The notes: generated from the letters alone by a model not told the origin. Positions 1-5,224 are shown, counted from the stretch's first letter. The stretch is 5,224 bases of DNA from Rhabdothermincola sp036846205 (GCF_036846205.1 NZ_DAIUCK010000148.1:1-5224), one strand, 5' to 3'. Numbers and translations: made by a program.

Positions 1-80
1 TCCCGGCCCCCGTCGCCTCCCTCCCCTGGCGGACGAGGGTCTGCCGTTGGGCGCTTCGCCGGTGAGCTAGCGTCCGCCGG
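1..80. other. Left-edge leader or upstream gene tail
   Basis: No complete gene is visible here. Two plus-strand frames are open from the left edge: one stops at TAG 68-70 and the other at TGA 82-84, which would overlap the GTG start of the TetR gene in a GTGA arrangement. Either could be the last codons of an upstream plus-strand gene, but about 25 residues of Pro/Gly/Arg-rich translation are too little to recognise. On the minus strand a purine-rich stretch (complement of 16-25) looks like a ribosome site, but no start codon follows inside the window. Confidence 0.3.
68..73 (+). promoter_or_regulatory. Candidate -10 hexamer for leaderless TetR mRNA
   Basis: TAGCGT fits the actinobacterial -10 pattern TAnnnT and ends 7 bases before the GTG at 81. 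That spacing would put the transcription start on or next to the start codon. No clear -35 is visible: a TTGGGC at 47-52 is spaced 15 bases away, which is short. The same hexamer class precedes the GTG starts at 2600 and 3352, which strengthens the call. Confidence 0.45.
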
Positions 81-689
81 GTGACGAAGGTGGGCACGAC
101 CATCGTGAGACGCACCCGGCTCAGCCGCGACGAGCGGCGCGAGCTGTTCCTCGACATCGCAGCCCGCATCGTGGTCGAGCACGGCGTGGAAGCGCTCACG
201 ATGGAAGGCCTCGCTGCTGAGGCCGGCGTCAGCAAGGCGCTCGGCTACCGCTACTTCACCAACCGCGACGACCTGCTCGCTGCGCTGTTCGAACGGGAGA
301 CCCGCCGTTACGACCAACGCATCAACGAGCGGACCTCCGGTCTGTCGTCCTTCGAGGACCGCATCCGCGCCATGCTCGAGACCTACCTCGACACCGTGAC
401 CGAGCGCGGCAACGTCCTGACCATCCTCATGCAGGCCCGGCTCGGTGGCGGCGCCTTCGAGCAACGCCGCCGTGAGCGGAACCGGTACGTCGAGGACTAC
501 TTCGCGGCACTCATTCACGAGGAGTTCGGCGTCCCGGCAGCAACCGCGCTCGTGGCCTCGAGCGTGTTCCTCACCGGCACGCTCGGGTTGATCACGGCCT
601 GGCTGGACCGGGGCCTGCCCCGAGACGAGGTGACCGCCACGTTCGTCGAGCTGTGCTCGGCGAGCCTGCGGGGCCTCGCCTCCCGCTGA
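81..689 (+). CDS. TetR/AcrR-family transcriptional regulator
   Basis: This is a predicted cytoplasmic DNA-binding repressor of 202 residues, normal for the family. The N-terminal domain (about residues 17-65) carries the helix-turn-helix: LTMEGLAAEAGVSKALGYRY at 39-58, followed by F59, the NRDDLL segment and helix 4. This is the classic TetR signature with the conserved Tyr-Phe of the recognition helix. The remainder (about 75-200) is an all-helical ligand-binding and dimerisation domain with hydrophobic stretches at 155-175. Its effector cannot be read from sequence. I kept GTG at 81 because a -10-like TAGCGT lies 7 bases upstream, suggesting a leaderless transcript. An in-frame GTG at 105, preceded by GGTGGG at 89-94, is the alternative and would remove 8 residues without touching the DNA-binding domain. 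Its 3' end overlaps the convergent hydrolase gene by 98 bases. Target genes are unknown: the hydrolase is the nearest candidate, but its promoter lies nearly 1.9 kb away. Confidence 0.93.
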   Translation: MTKVGTTIVRRTRLSRDERRELFLDIAARIVVEHGVEALTMEGLAAEAGVSKALGYRYFTNRDDLLAALFERETRRYDQRINERTSGLSSFEDRIRAMLETYLDTVTERGNVLTILMQARLGGGAFEQRRRERNRYVEDYFAALIHEEFGVPAATALVASSVFLTGTLGLITAWLDRGLPRDEVTATFVELCSASLRGLASR

Positions 690-2538
690 CCTGGCGCTCG
701 CCGTCCGCTCCGCCTCCCTTCTGCGGGAGCTGGAACCGTGCGGCGCGTGACGCCTCCTCGGCCTGGAGCTTGGCCATCAACCGCTCCCACTGCGCAGGGG
801 TGGGCGCGGGGAGCTCGAACACCTCTCGCACCACGGCCGGCACGTCGAGCCGGTAGTCGTGGCCGGTCGCCCGGAACACCCCCGGAACCTGGTGGGTGGC
901 GTTGGCGGTGTCGACGATGGTCTGGAACGCGGTGATCATCGGCCGGAATCGCTGCCGGGCCGGCACCGTCGGCGGCCGCTGGTGCGACAGCCAGTCCGGC
1001 CGTTGCACCAGCAGATCAAGGTTGAGCTTGCGGACCGGGTCGTTGTCATGGGTGAGCAGCACCACCCGGAGCGCGCCCCGCTGCGCAGGGCTCAGTGAAC
1101 GGAGCGCCAGCGCGGAGGCGACCTCCATCACGCTCCCCGGCGGCACCTCCCTCCCGTCGAGCACTTCATGGAGCCAACCGCTGTAGTACGGGGTCCCGAC
1201 GAAAAGCGCCCGCTGCACCCCGAACTCGTCAAGCCCGCGGAGACCTCGGTGCAGGAACGCGTTCTGGCCCGCCCAGGCGCCCAGGCTCTCCCCGTACAGC
1301 ATGACCCGCGGCCGGCGCGAGGGGGGTCGCTGCGCGAGCGCGTCACGGATGCCGGCGAGCAGGAGCCGGACGTGCTCGCCACCGACGCCGGTGCGGTGCA
1401 GCGCCAGCAGGGAGGGGAGCCGCTCGTACTGCACGGCGACTCCGGCCGCATCGCCCAGAGCCAGGTAGTCGACGGTCTCGAACGGCACGGTGTTGACGTA
1501 GCCCGTGCCCGCCGGGCAGCCGACCACCAGGATCGAACGGTCGAAGGCGCCGGCCCGCTCAAGCTCCCGGAGCGCGAGCGCCACCCGGTCCTCGGGAGTG
1601 CGCGCCGCGTCGTAGCCCACGAACACCCGCACGGGCTCGGCCCGCGCAGGGGCCCCCATGACCGAGTGGATGTCGTCGGGCGAGGGCCGGTTGAGCAGGA
1701 AGCGCCGGCCTTGGCGACCGGTCCTGGAGAAGCTCACCGCCGAGCCGGGGCCGGCCGAGCACGCGGGCGTGTCGGGTGGGGTGTCGTAGCCAGGGTCCAT
1801 GACCCGGTCGTAGAGCTCCATCCCCCGCACGAAGGTGTCGGCGAACGCGGTGATGACCGCGGCCCACGCCATCGTCGCCGCGGTACGCCCGCCGACCTCG
1901 CAGATCGCGGGCGAGAGCCCGAGCCGCCGGCGAAGCACACGGGTCATCGCCTGGCCGCTCCTGCGGTAGCCGTTGACCACCGCAGCGAGCAGCGCCGCCA
2001 CTGTCGCGCTCTGCGCCACCGCAGGGAGCGGGCGGGGGGGCGGTGGATCGATGTCGTCCCGGCGTGCCACCTGGTCGCGGATGGATCGGAACAGCACCAC
2101 CGACCCGGCGGCCGCACCCAGAGAACCCAGCACGCCCGCGGTCACGCCCGGTCGCTCGGCGTTGCGTACCAGCGCCACCGCGCCGCACGCCGCTGAACCA
2201 CCGGCGAGCCCGCCGGCCATGGCCCGCAGCGTGGCTGCCGGGAGGCTGTGGGGGGCCGAGTGAGCGAGCACGAGCTTCGCGGTCAACGCCGCGGCGAGGG
2301 CAGCCCCGAATGCGACCGGCTGGTCACGCAACTCCACCTCACGACCGATCAGCCCGTAGGTCGCGTTCCCCACCGCGAACCCGGTGGCTGCCGAGGCACC
2401 CGACACCAGTGCCTGGTCCAGCGTGGTGCGCGGCATGAGCGACGGACCGAACGACTCAGCGGCGACCCACGCGCCGAGCACCACGCCGGACCACACGTCC
2501 GGCCGCCGGAACCATTCGTCTGCAGGGTCGAAGGCCAT
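592..2538 (-). CDS. Membrane alpha/beta-hydrolase (Abhydrolase_9 family)
   Basis: This 648-residue protein matches the two-part actinobacterial alpha/beta-hydrolase family (Abhydrolase_9 with its membrane N-terminal domain). Residues 15-240 hold about six or seven hydrophobic segments (near 15-31, 42-64, 75-93, 102-123, 131-150, 172-190, 217-236), including the family's SFGPSLMPR-like motif at 29-37. The catalytic half begins around 255 with the GRQGRRF motif (274-280), then VRVFVGYDAARTPEDRVALA (303-322), and carries the nucleophile elbow GESLG with Ser418. Probable acid and base are Asp500 (HDNDPV) and His560 (ATGHDY), giving a Ser-Asp-His triad. Family members are thought to be membrane-bound serine esterases or lipases; the substrate is not established. 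The ATG start is preceded by GGGAGGG, only about 3 bases away from its GGAGG core, which is close. Residues after about 604 are Gly/Arg/Pro-rich and unlike the family. The last 32 codons are read antisense through the TetR gene, so the tail is probably read-through to the first available stop. It diverges from the CPBP gene. Confidence 0.9.
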   Translation of the reverse strand: MAFDPADEWFRRPDVWSGVVLGAWVAAESFGPSLMPRTTLDQALVSGASAATGFAVGNATYGLIGREVELRDQPVAFGAALAAALTAKLVLAHSAPHSLPAATLRAMAGGLAGGSAACGAVALVRNAERPGVTAGVLGSLGAAAGSVVLFRSIRDQVARRDDIDPPPPRPLPAVAQSATVAALLAAVVNGYRRSGQAMTRVLRRRLGLSPAICEVGGRTAATMAWAAVITAFADTFVRGMELYDRVMDPGYDTPPDTPACSAGPGSAVSFSRTGRQGRRFLLNRPSPDDIHSVMGAPARAEPVRVFVGYDAARTPEDRVALALRELERAGAFDRSILVVGCPAGTGYVNTVPFETVDYLALGDAAGVAVQYERLPSLLALHRTGVGGEHVRLLLAGIRDALAQRPPSRRPRVMLYGESLGAWAGQNAFLHRGLRGLDEFGVQRALFVGTPYYSGWLHEVLDGREVPPGSVMEVASALALRSLSPAQRGALRVVLLTHDNDPVRKLNLDLLVQRPDWLSHQRPPTVPARQRFRPMITAFQTIVDTANATHQVPGVFRATGHDYRLDVPAVVREVFELPAPTPAQWERLMAKLQAEEASRAARFQLPQKGGGADGERQVSGRRGPAGSPSTARRTWRSPRLGAGPGPARP

Positions 2539-2540
2539 AT

Positions 2541-2547
2541 CCCTCCC
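2541..2547 (-). promoter_or_regulatory. Ribosome binding site of the hydrolase gene
   Basis: Read on the minus strand this is GGGAGGG, followed by AT and the ATG at 2538. It is the only strong Shine-Dalgarno sequence correctly placed before a gene in the window, and it supports that ATG. The spacing from GGAGG to ATG (about 3 bases) is shorter than usual. Its upstream half lies inside a 13-base hyphenated palindrome. Confidence 0.6.
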
Positions 2548-2556
2548 GGACCGGGA
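2544..2556. promoter_or_regulatory. 13-bp hyphenated palindrome over the hydrolase leader
   Basis: TCCCGG and CCGGGA flank a single central A, making a perfect 6+1+6 inverted repeat. It lies in the predicted 5' leader of the hydrolase gene and overlaps the upstream end of its ribosome site. It could be a small operator or a weak RNA stem that partly masks the ribosome site. In GC-rich DNA a repeat this short can also arise by chance. Confidence 0.3.
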
Positions 2557-2559
2557 TGG

Positions 2560-2595
2560 GGGGGAGCGTAGCCCCGGTGCCCGCTACGCTCCCCC
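2560..2595. promoter_or_regulatory. Perfect 13-bp inverted repeat with divergent -10 elements
   Basis: The arms are GGGGGAGCGTAGC (2560-2572) and GCTACGCTCCCCC (2583-2595), a perfect match across 13 bases separated by a 10-base spacer. The element fills more than half of the 61-base gap between the divergent hydrolase and CPBP genes. Each arm contains TACGCT reading outward: plus strand 2585-2590, 9 bases before the GTG at 2600, and minus strand 2570-2565, 26 bases before the hydrolase ATG. The simplest reading is a symmetric divergent promoter, possibly also an operator. As RNA it would make a strong hairpin, but a terminator is unlikely because both flanking genes point away and no U-tract follows. 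Confidence 0.6.
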
Positions 2596-2599
2596 AGCC

Positions 2600-3340
2600 G
2601 TGCGCAGGCGCCGACGCACCCGCCAGCCGGCCGGGACAGGACGGCCCGTCGCCGAGGCCGCGATCGTGGGCGGCATCGCCGCGGCCCACGTCGTCGACCA
2701 TCGCCTGGTGCCGGTTCGCTTCCACCTCGGGACCCACCTGGCGTCGGCGGCGGCGGCGGTCGCGGCGGCCCGCGCAGCAGGCGCCTCGCTCGACGAACTG
2801 GGGCTCGGTCCCGACCGCGTGCGCGCCGCGTTGCGTCGCGGGGTCCTCGGCTCGCTGGTCATCGGCGCGATCATCGGAACGGGTGCGCTGATCCCCCGCA
2901 CCCGGCCGCTGTTCACCGATGCCCGGGTGCTCGACGTCTCACCCGGCCAGGTCGCGTACACCTCGCTGGTGGAGATCCCGTTCGGGACCGCCGTCTACGA
3001 GGAGGTCGTCTTCCGCGGGGTGATCCTGGGGCTGGCCATGCGGCGCCTGAACCCGACCGGTGCGATCGCGGTGAGCTCCGCCCTGTTCGGGCTGTGGCAC
3101 ATCCTGCCGGCACTCGCGGATCGTGGGCACCACCCCGCCACCCGCACCGCGCATCCCGCCGCGGTCGTCGCCGGCGCCGTCGCCGCCACCACCCTCGCGG
3201 GGGTGCTGTTCGGCGTCGAGCGGGTACGCACCGGCAGCGTCCTGGCACCGATCCTGACCCACGCCACGACGAACGCGGTCGCCTACGCGGTGGCCGCCGG
3301 GGTCGCCCGGGGGGGCCGGACGGGATCGTCCCGGAAGTAG
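2600..3340 (+). CDS. CPBP-family intramembrane metalloprotease (CAAX/Abi)
   Basis: This is a 246-residue integral membrane protein of the CPBP (CAAX protease and bacteriocin-processing, PF02517) superfamily. The family includes Rce1-type glutamate proteases acting inside the membrane; bacterial members have mostly unknown substrates. The three signature motifs are intact: EEVVFR (Glu134, Glu135, Arg139), FGLWH (Phe163 to His167) and HATTN (His221 to Asn225). Hydrophobic segments lie near 18-30, 44-60, 80-97, 117-132, 153-170, 186-205 and 213-235. The N-terminus MRRRRRTRQ is strongly basic and fits an inside-positive orientation. I chose GTG at 2600. The frame is open further upstream to ATG 2384, but that extension runs antisense through the hydrolase start and across the divergent promoter, and has no membrane-protein character. 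No Shine-Dalgarno is present, while a TACGCT hexamer 9 bases upstream suggests a leaderless mRNA. The phosphoesterase gene follows after 11 bases, so the two may be co-transcribed. Confidence 0.88.
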   Translation: MRRRRRTRQPAGTGRPVAEAAIVGGIAAAHVVDHRLVPVRFHLGTHLASAAAAVAAARAAGASLDELGLGPDRVRAALRRGVLGSLVIGAIIGTGALIPRTRPLFTDARVLDVSPGQVAYTSLVEIPFGTAVYEEVVFRGVILGLAMRRLNPTGAIAVSSALFGLWHILPALADRGHHPATRTAHPAAVVAGAVAATTLAGVLFGVERVRTGSVLAPILTHATTNAVAYAVAAGVARGGRTGSSRK

Positions 3341-3343
3341 CGT
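3338..3343 (+). promoter_or_regulatory. Candidate -10 hexamer overlapping the CPBP stop codon
   Basis: TAGCGT begins with the TAG stop codon of the CPBP gene and ends 8 bases before the GTG of the phosphoesterase at 3352. No -35 is evident. It is identical to the hexamer before the TetR gene. It could give the phosphoesterase its own leaderless transcript in addition to read-through from the CPBP gene. Because the TAG is also needed as a stop codon, coincidence cannot be excluded. Confidence 0.35.
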
Positions 3344-3351
3344 GAGCCCCC

Positions 3352-4587
3352 GTGACCCTGAAGCCGCCCGTGCTCGGATCCCTCACCACGTCGTGGTTCG
3401 ATCCTGCCGGCCCTGTGCACGAGCCGGGGAGCCGCCCCGACCCGGACCTTCCCGAGGGCACGGACCTGTTACCGCAGATCGAGCACATCGTCGTGCTGGT
3501 GATGGAGAACCACTCCTTCGACAACTACTTCGGGATGCTCGGCCGGGGGGACGGGTTCACCCTCGATGACCAGGGCCGCCCGCTCGACGCCAACCCCGAC
3601 GCAGACGGCAACCCGGTCCGGGCCTACCACTTCGAGACCACCCGCCAGCCTCCCGATGAGCCGGCTCCGGATTGGAACGCCTGCCACATTCAGTGGAACG
3701 AGGGCCGACTCGACGGCTTCGTGCGCTCCGGCAGCGGTCGTACCGCCATGGGCTACTGGACCGGCGAGGACATCCCCTTCTACTGGGGCCTCGCCAGGAC
3801 CTTCCCGCTCTGCGACCGCTACTTCGCCTCCGCTCTCACCCAGACGTTCCCCAATCGGCGGTTCATGTGGTCAGGCACCGCCATGGGGATGGTCACCACC
3901 GAGATTCCGCCGCTCGACGAGGTGCCGCCGAACGGCACCCTGTTCGATCGTCTCGACGATCTCGGGATCGAGTGGCGCAACTACTTCGGCGACCTGCCCG
4001 AACCAGCCCTCTACCCACCCGTGTGGTTCGCCAACCCCGGCCGGGGGCGCACCTACGACGACTTCGTCGAGGACGCGAGCCGGGGAACGCTCCCTCCGTT
4101 CAGCCTGGTCACCCCCCGCACCGACCTGTCCGAGGAGAATCCGCAGGACATCCAGGAAGGCGAAGCCTTCTCGGCCCGCATCATCAACGCGGTCCTCGGG
4201 TCGCCCTGCTGGCCCCGCACCTTGTTGATCTGGACCTACGACGAGCACGGCGGCTACTACGACCACGTCGCCCCTCCTCCCGCCGTCCCACCCGATGACA
4301 TCCCCCCAAAGCTCGTCCCCGACGTGCACCTACCGGGCGGGTGGGATCGCCTCGGCTTCCGTGTGCCGTGTGTGGTCGTCTCGCCCTACGCGCGCCGGGA
4401 CTACGTGTCACACGTCATCCACGATCACACCTCGGTGCTGCGACTGATCGCCACCAAGTGGAACCTCGGTGCGCTGACCCGGCGCGACGCGAACGCGAGC
4501 AACCTGCTCGACTGCCTCGATCTCGACGGACCCCCAGCATTCGCCGAGCCGCCCACGCTGCCCGTCCCCGGGAGGGACGCCCGCTGA
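3352..4587 (+). CDS. Phosphoesterase, phospholipase C/acid phosphatase family
   Basis: This 411-residue protein belongs to the phosphoesterase family PF04185, which includes bacterial phospholipases C and acid phosphatase AcpA: metal-dependent enzymes that hydrolyse phosphodiester or phosphomonoester bonds. The metal and active-site motifs are present. IEHIVVLVMENHSFDNYFG (43-61) supplies Glu52, Asn53 and Asp57. HIQWNEGRLDGF (112-123) follows. TFPNRRFMWSG (165-175) has Thr165 as the likely nucleophile. TYDEHGGYYDHVAPP (295-309) has Asp297 and Glu298, and HDHTSVLRLI (357-366) comes near the end. No Sec or Tat signal peptide is seen: the N-terminus MTLKPPVLGSLTTSW lacks a twin-Arg motif and a hydrophobic core, whereas many family members are Tat-exported. 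It also lacks the extra C-terminal domains of larger phospholipases C. A cytoplasmic role or unusual export is therefore likely. GTG 3352 has no ribosome site but has TAGCGT upstream. It follows the CPBP gene by 11 bases and converges with the next gene. The exact substrate is unknown. Confidence 0.92.
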   Translation: MTLKPPVLGSLTTSWFDPAGPVHEPGSRPDPDLPEGTDLLPQIEHIVVLVMENHSFDNYFGMLGRGDGFTLDDQGRPLDANPDADGNPVRAYHFETTRQPPDEPAPDWNACHIQWNEGRLDGFVRSGSGRTAMGYWTGEDIPFYWGLARTFPLCDRYFASALTQTFPNRRFMWSGTAMGMVTTEIPPLDEVPPNGTLFDRLDDLGIEWRNYFGDLPEPALYPPVWFANPGRGRTYDDFVEDASRGTLPPFSLVTPRTDLSEENPQDIQEGEAFSARIINAVLGSPCWPRTLLIWTYDEHGGYYDHVAPPPAVPPDDIPPKLVPDVHLPGGWDRLGFRVPCVVVSPYARRDYVSHVIHDHTSVLRLIATKWNLGALTRRDANASNLLDCLDLDGPPAFAEPPTLPVPGRDAR

Positions 4588-4614
4588 TCGGAGGAGGGCA
4601 GCCCGGCCCGGTGC
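4588..4614. other. Short convergent intergenic gap
   Basis: These 27 bases separate the stop codons of two converging genes. The only self-complementarity I see is GGGC pairing with GCCC (4596-4599 with 4601-4604 or 4606-4609), a 4-bp stem without a U-tract on either side. I therefore do not call a terminator. GGAGGAGGG at 4590-4598 resembles a ribosome site but no real gene begins after it. Confidence 0.5.
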
Positions 4615-5224
4615 TCACCCCTGGTGGTGGTGGTCGCAGCTCGCGGTCCCCTGCACGCCCTCGATCTCCGCGAATCGTCCGCAGGGTGTATCGACGATCC
4701 ACACGTGCAGCATCGGCGGGGTCACGAACAAGGTGCCGATGGGGCACACCCCGCCGATCGTGGTGGCCACCACGATCGGTGTGGGCCGGCTGAAGTCCCA
4801 GCAGAGGTTGTCGTGGATGTGCCACGGCGTGAGCGGGCCGCCCACGTCGGGCACATCGGCCATGGTGGCTCCCAACGGGAGGATGTACATGGCGGACTCC
4901 AGCACCCGAGTGCCGTCCGGCAGGACGCGGTACACGAGCGACTCGGGGTGCTCGGGGTCGAGCACGACATCGTCGAGGAACCACTCCCAGTTCACCCAGT
5001 GCTCGAAGCCGGTCACCGCATCGCCGATGCTGCGGAAACCAGCCGCGTGAGCAGCCCGCGTGCTCGCCCACTTCGGGATCGAGGCTTCCGTGGCCGCCAG
5101 GAGAGCCGCCGCTCGCGCCTCTTGCTCGGGCGTGGCCCCGGTACCGGTGCCTGCGTCGTGGTCGTGGTCGTGGTCGTCAGGGCCCGGGAGTCCCCCGCCC
5201 CCGTCCCCGCCGTGATCGTGGTCC
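4615..5224 (-). CDS. Conserved protein of unknown function, His/Asp-rich, 5' partial
   Basis: The frame is open from the right edge to TGA at 4617-4615, giving 202 visible residues; the start lies outside the window. An internal GTG at 5016 would give only 133 residues, but the coding signal clearly continues upstream of it. The visible N-terminal stretch is rich in His, Asp and Gly (DHDHGGDGG at 1-9, DDHDHDHD at 16-23), then an Ala-rich linker, then a helix (about 32-60). The conserved-looking core follows: GFRSIGDAVTGFEHWVNWEW (62-81), LDPEHPESLVYRVLPDGTR (88-106), AMYILPLG (111-118), PLTPWHIHDNLCW (130-142), MLHVWIVDTPCGRFAEIEG (171-189), and a C-terminal CDHHHQG (196-202). I recognise the pattern as an unnamed family common in actinobacteria, often exported or membrane-anchored. 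Paired His in WHIHDNLC and the terminal Cys/His cluster suggest metal binding, but no reaction is known to me. The His/Asp segment could be a metal-sequestering tail. It converges with the phosphoesterase gene. Confidence 0.8.
   Translation of the reverse strand, partial: DHDHGGDGGGGLPGPDDHDHDHDAGTGTGATPEQEARAAALLAATEASIPKWASTRAAHAAGFRSIGDAVTGFEHWVNWEWFLDDVVLDPEHPESLVYRVLPDGTRVLESAMYILPLGATMADVPDVGGPLTPWHIHDNLCWDFSRPTPIVVATTIGGVCPIGTLFVTPPMLHVWIVDTPCGRFAEIEGVQGTASCDHHHQG
4754..4779. repeat. Perfect 26-bp palindrome inside a coding region
   Basis: The arms CCGATCGTGGTGG and CCACCACGATCGG are exact reverse complements with no spacer. The palindrome starts on a codon boundary of the minus-strand gene and encodes PIVVATTI plus part of a Gly codon, so back-to-back Val-Val and Thr-Thr codons create part of the symmetry. 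CACACC (4745-4750) and GGTGTG (4778-4783) could prolong the pairing if three bases bulge out. Its role, if any, is unknown. Confidence 0.7.
5155..5178. repeat. 6-bp tandem repeat coding for Asp-His
   Basis: Three copies of GTCGTG followed by a partial fourth (GTCGTC) encode alternating Asp-His on the minus strand (DDHDHDHD). Such in-frame hexamer repeats can change copy number by slippage without breaking the reading frame, altering the length of the His/Asp-rich segment. Confidence 0.7.

Noticed and set aside
1559..2188. 209-residue minus-strand frame within the hydrolase gene
   Set aside because: It is a shifted-frame shadow with low-complexity Arg/Gly composition, while the main frame carries the recognisable family motifs.
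1168..2196. 342-residue plus-strand open frame
   Set aside because: It is fully antisense to the hydrolase catalytic and membrane domains, is rich in Arg/His/Pro/Gly, and shows no domain signature. Long antisense frames are expected opposite GC-rich genes.
2560..2595. Inverted repeat as a transcription terminator
   Set aside because: Both neighbouring genes are transcribed away from it and there is no U-tract, so a promoter or operator role fits better.
2384..2599. N-terminal extension of the CPBP gene to ATG 2384
   Set aside because: The 72 extra residues would be encoded antisense to the hydrolase start and through the inverted repeat, with no membrane or protease character. GTG 2600 starts right where the family sequence begins.
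2744..2775. GCG-rich repeat in the CPBP gene
   Set aside because: It simply encodes an Ala-rich membrane segment with GC-preferred codons and has no regular repeat unit of interest.
3321..3333. CGGGA-TCG-TCCCG mini hairpin near the CPBP stop
   Set aside because: It has only a 5-bp stem, lies inside the coding sequence, and has no U-tract. It is common by chance in GC-rich DNA.
4590..4793. Possible small plus-strand gene after GGAGGAGGG, starting at GTG 4611
   Set aside because: Spacing to the GTG is about 12 bases, the translation is Arg/Ser/Pro-rich, and the region is antisense to the convincing right-edge gene.
4615..5016. 133-residue version of the right-edge gene starting at GTG 5016
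   Set aside because: The frame stays open to the edge, the upstream residues continue the family pattern (FRSIGDAVTGFEHW), and the GTG encodes an internal Val.

Overview
The window is GC-rich, coding-dense DNA with strong G/C preference at third codon positions, mixed GTG and ATG starts, and no mobile element, CRISPR array or RNA gene that I can see. Gene families, codon use and apparently leaderless GTG starts fit a high-GC actinobacterium. An Acidimicrobiia-like lineage is a guess that I cannot prove from the sequence.

Layout from left to right: (1) about 80 bases of leader or upstream-gene tail; (2) a TetR-family repressor on the plus strand (81-689); (3) a large minus-strand gene (592-2538) for an integral-membrane alpha/beta-hydrolase of the Abhydrolase_9 type, whose 3' end overlaps the TetR 3' end by 98 bases; (4) a 61-base divergent control region (2539-2599) holding a perfect 13-bp inverted repeat and a second small palindrome; (5) a plus-strand CPBP (CAAX protease/Abi) membrane protease (2600-3340); (6) 11 bases later, a plus-strand phosphoesterase of the phospholipase C/acid phosphatase family (3352-4587); (7) a convergent minus-strand gene (4615 to beyond 5224), cut by the right edge, for a conserved actinobacterial-type protein of unknown function with a His/Asp-rich N-terminal stretch and a WHIHDNLC motif.

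The three plus-strand genes all lack a good Shine-Dalgarno sequence. Each instead has a TAGCGT or TACGCT hexamer 7-9 bases before a GTG start, consistent with -10 elements driving leaderless mRNAs. The minus-strand hydrolase has a purine-rich ribosome site. Its probable -10 (TACGCT read on the minus strand) lies in the opposite arm of the same inverted repeat that carries the CPBP -10, so the divergent pair may be controlled from one symmetric element.

Functionally the neighbourhood combines a membrane-embedded serine hydrolase, a membrane protease and a phospholipase-type phosphoesterase, with a TetR regulator at one end. Membrane or lipid remodelling is a reasonable theme but only an inference. 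I found no convincing new multi-gene system. The most interesting signals are the symmetric divergent promoter, the leaderless start pattern (one -10 reuses a TAG stop codon), a perfect 26-bp palindrome inside a coding sequence, and the His/Asp-rich protein at the right edge.
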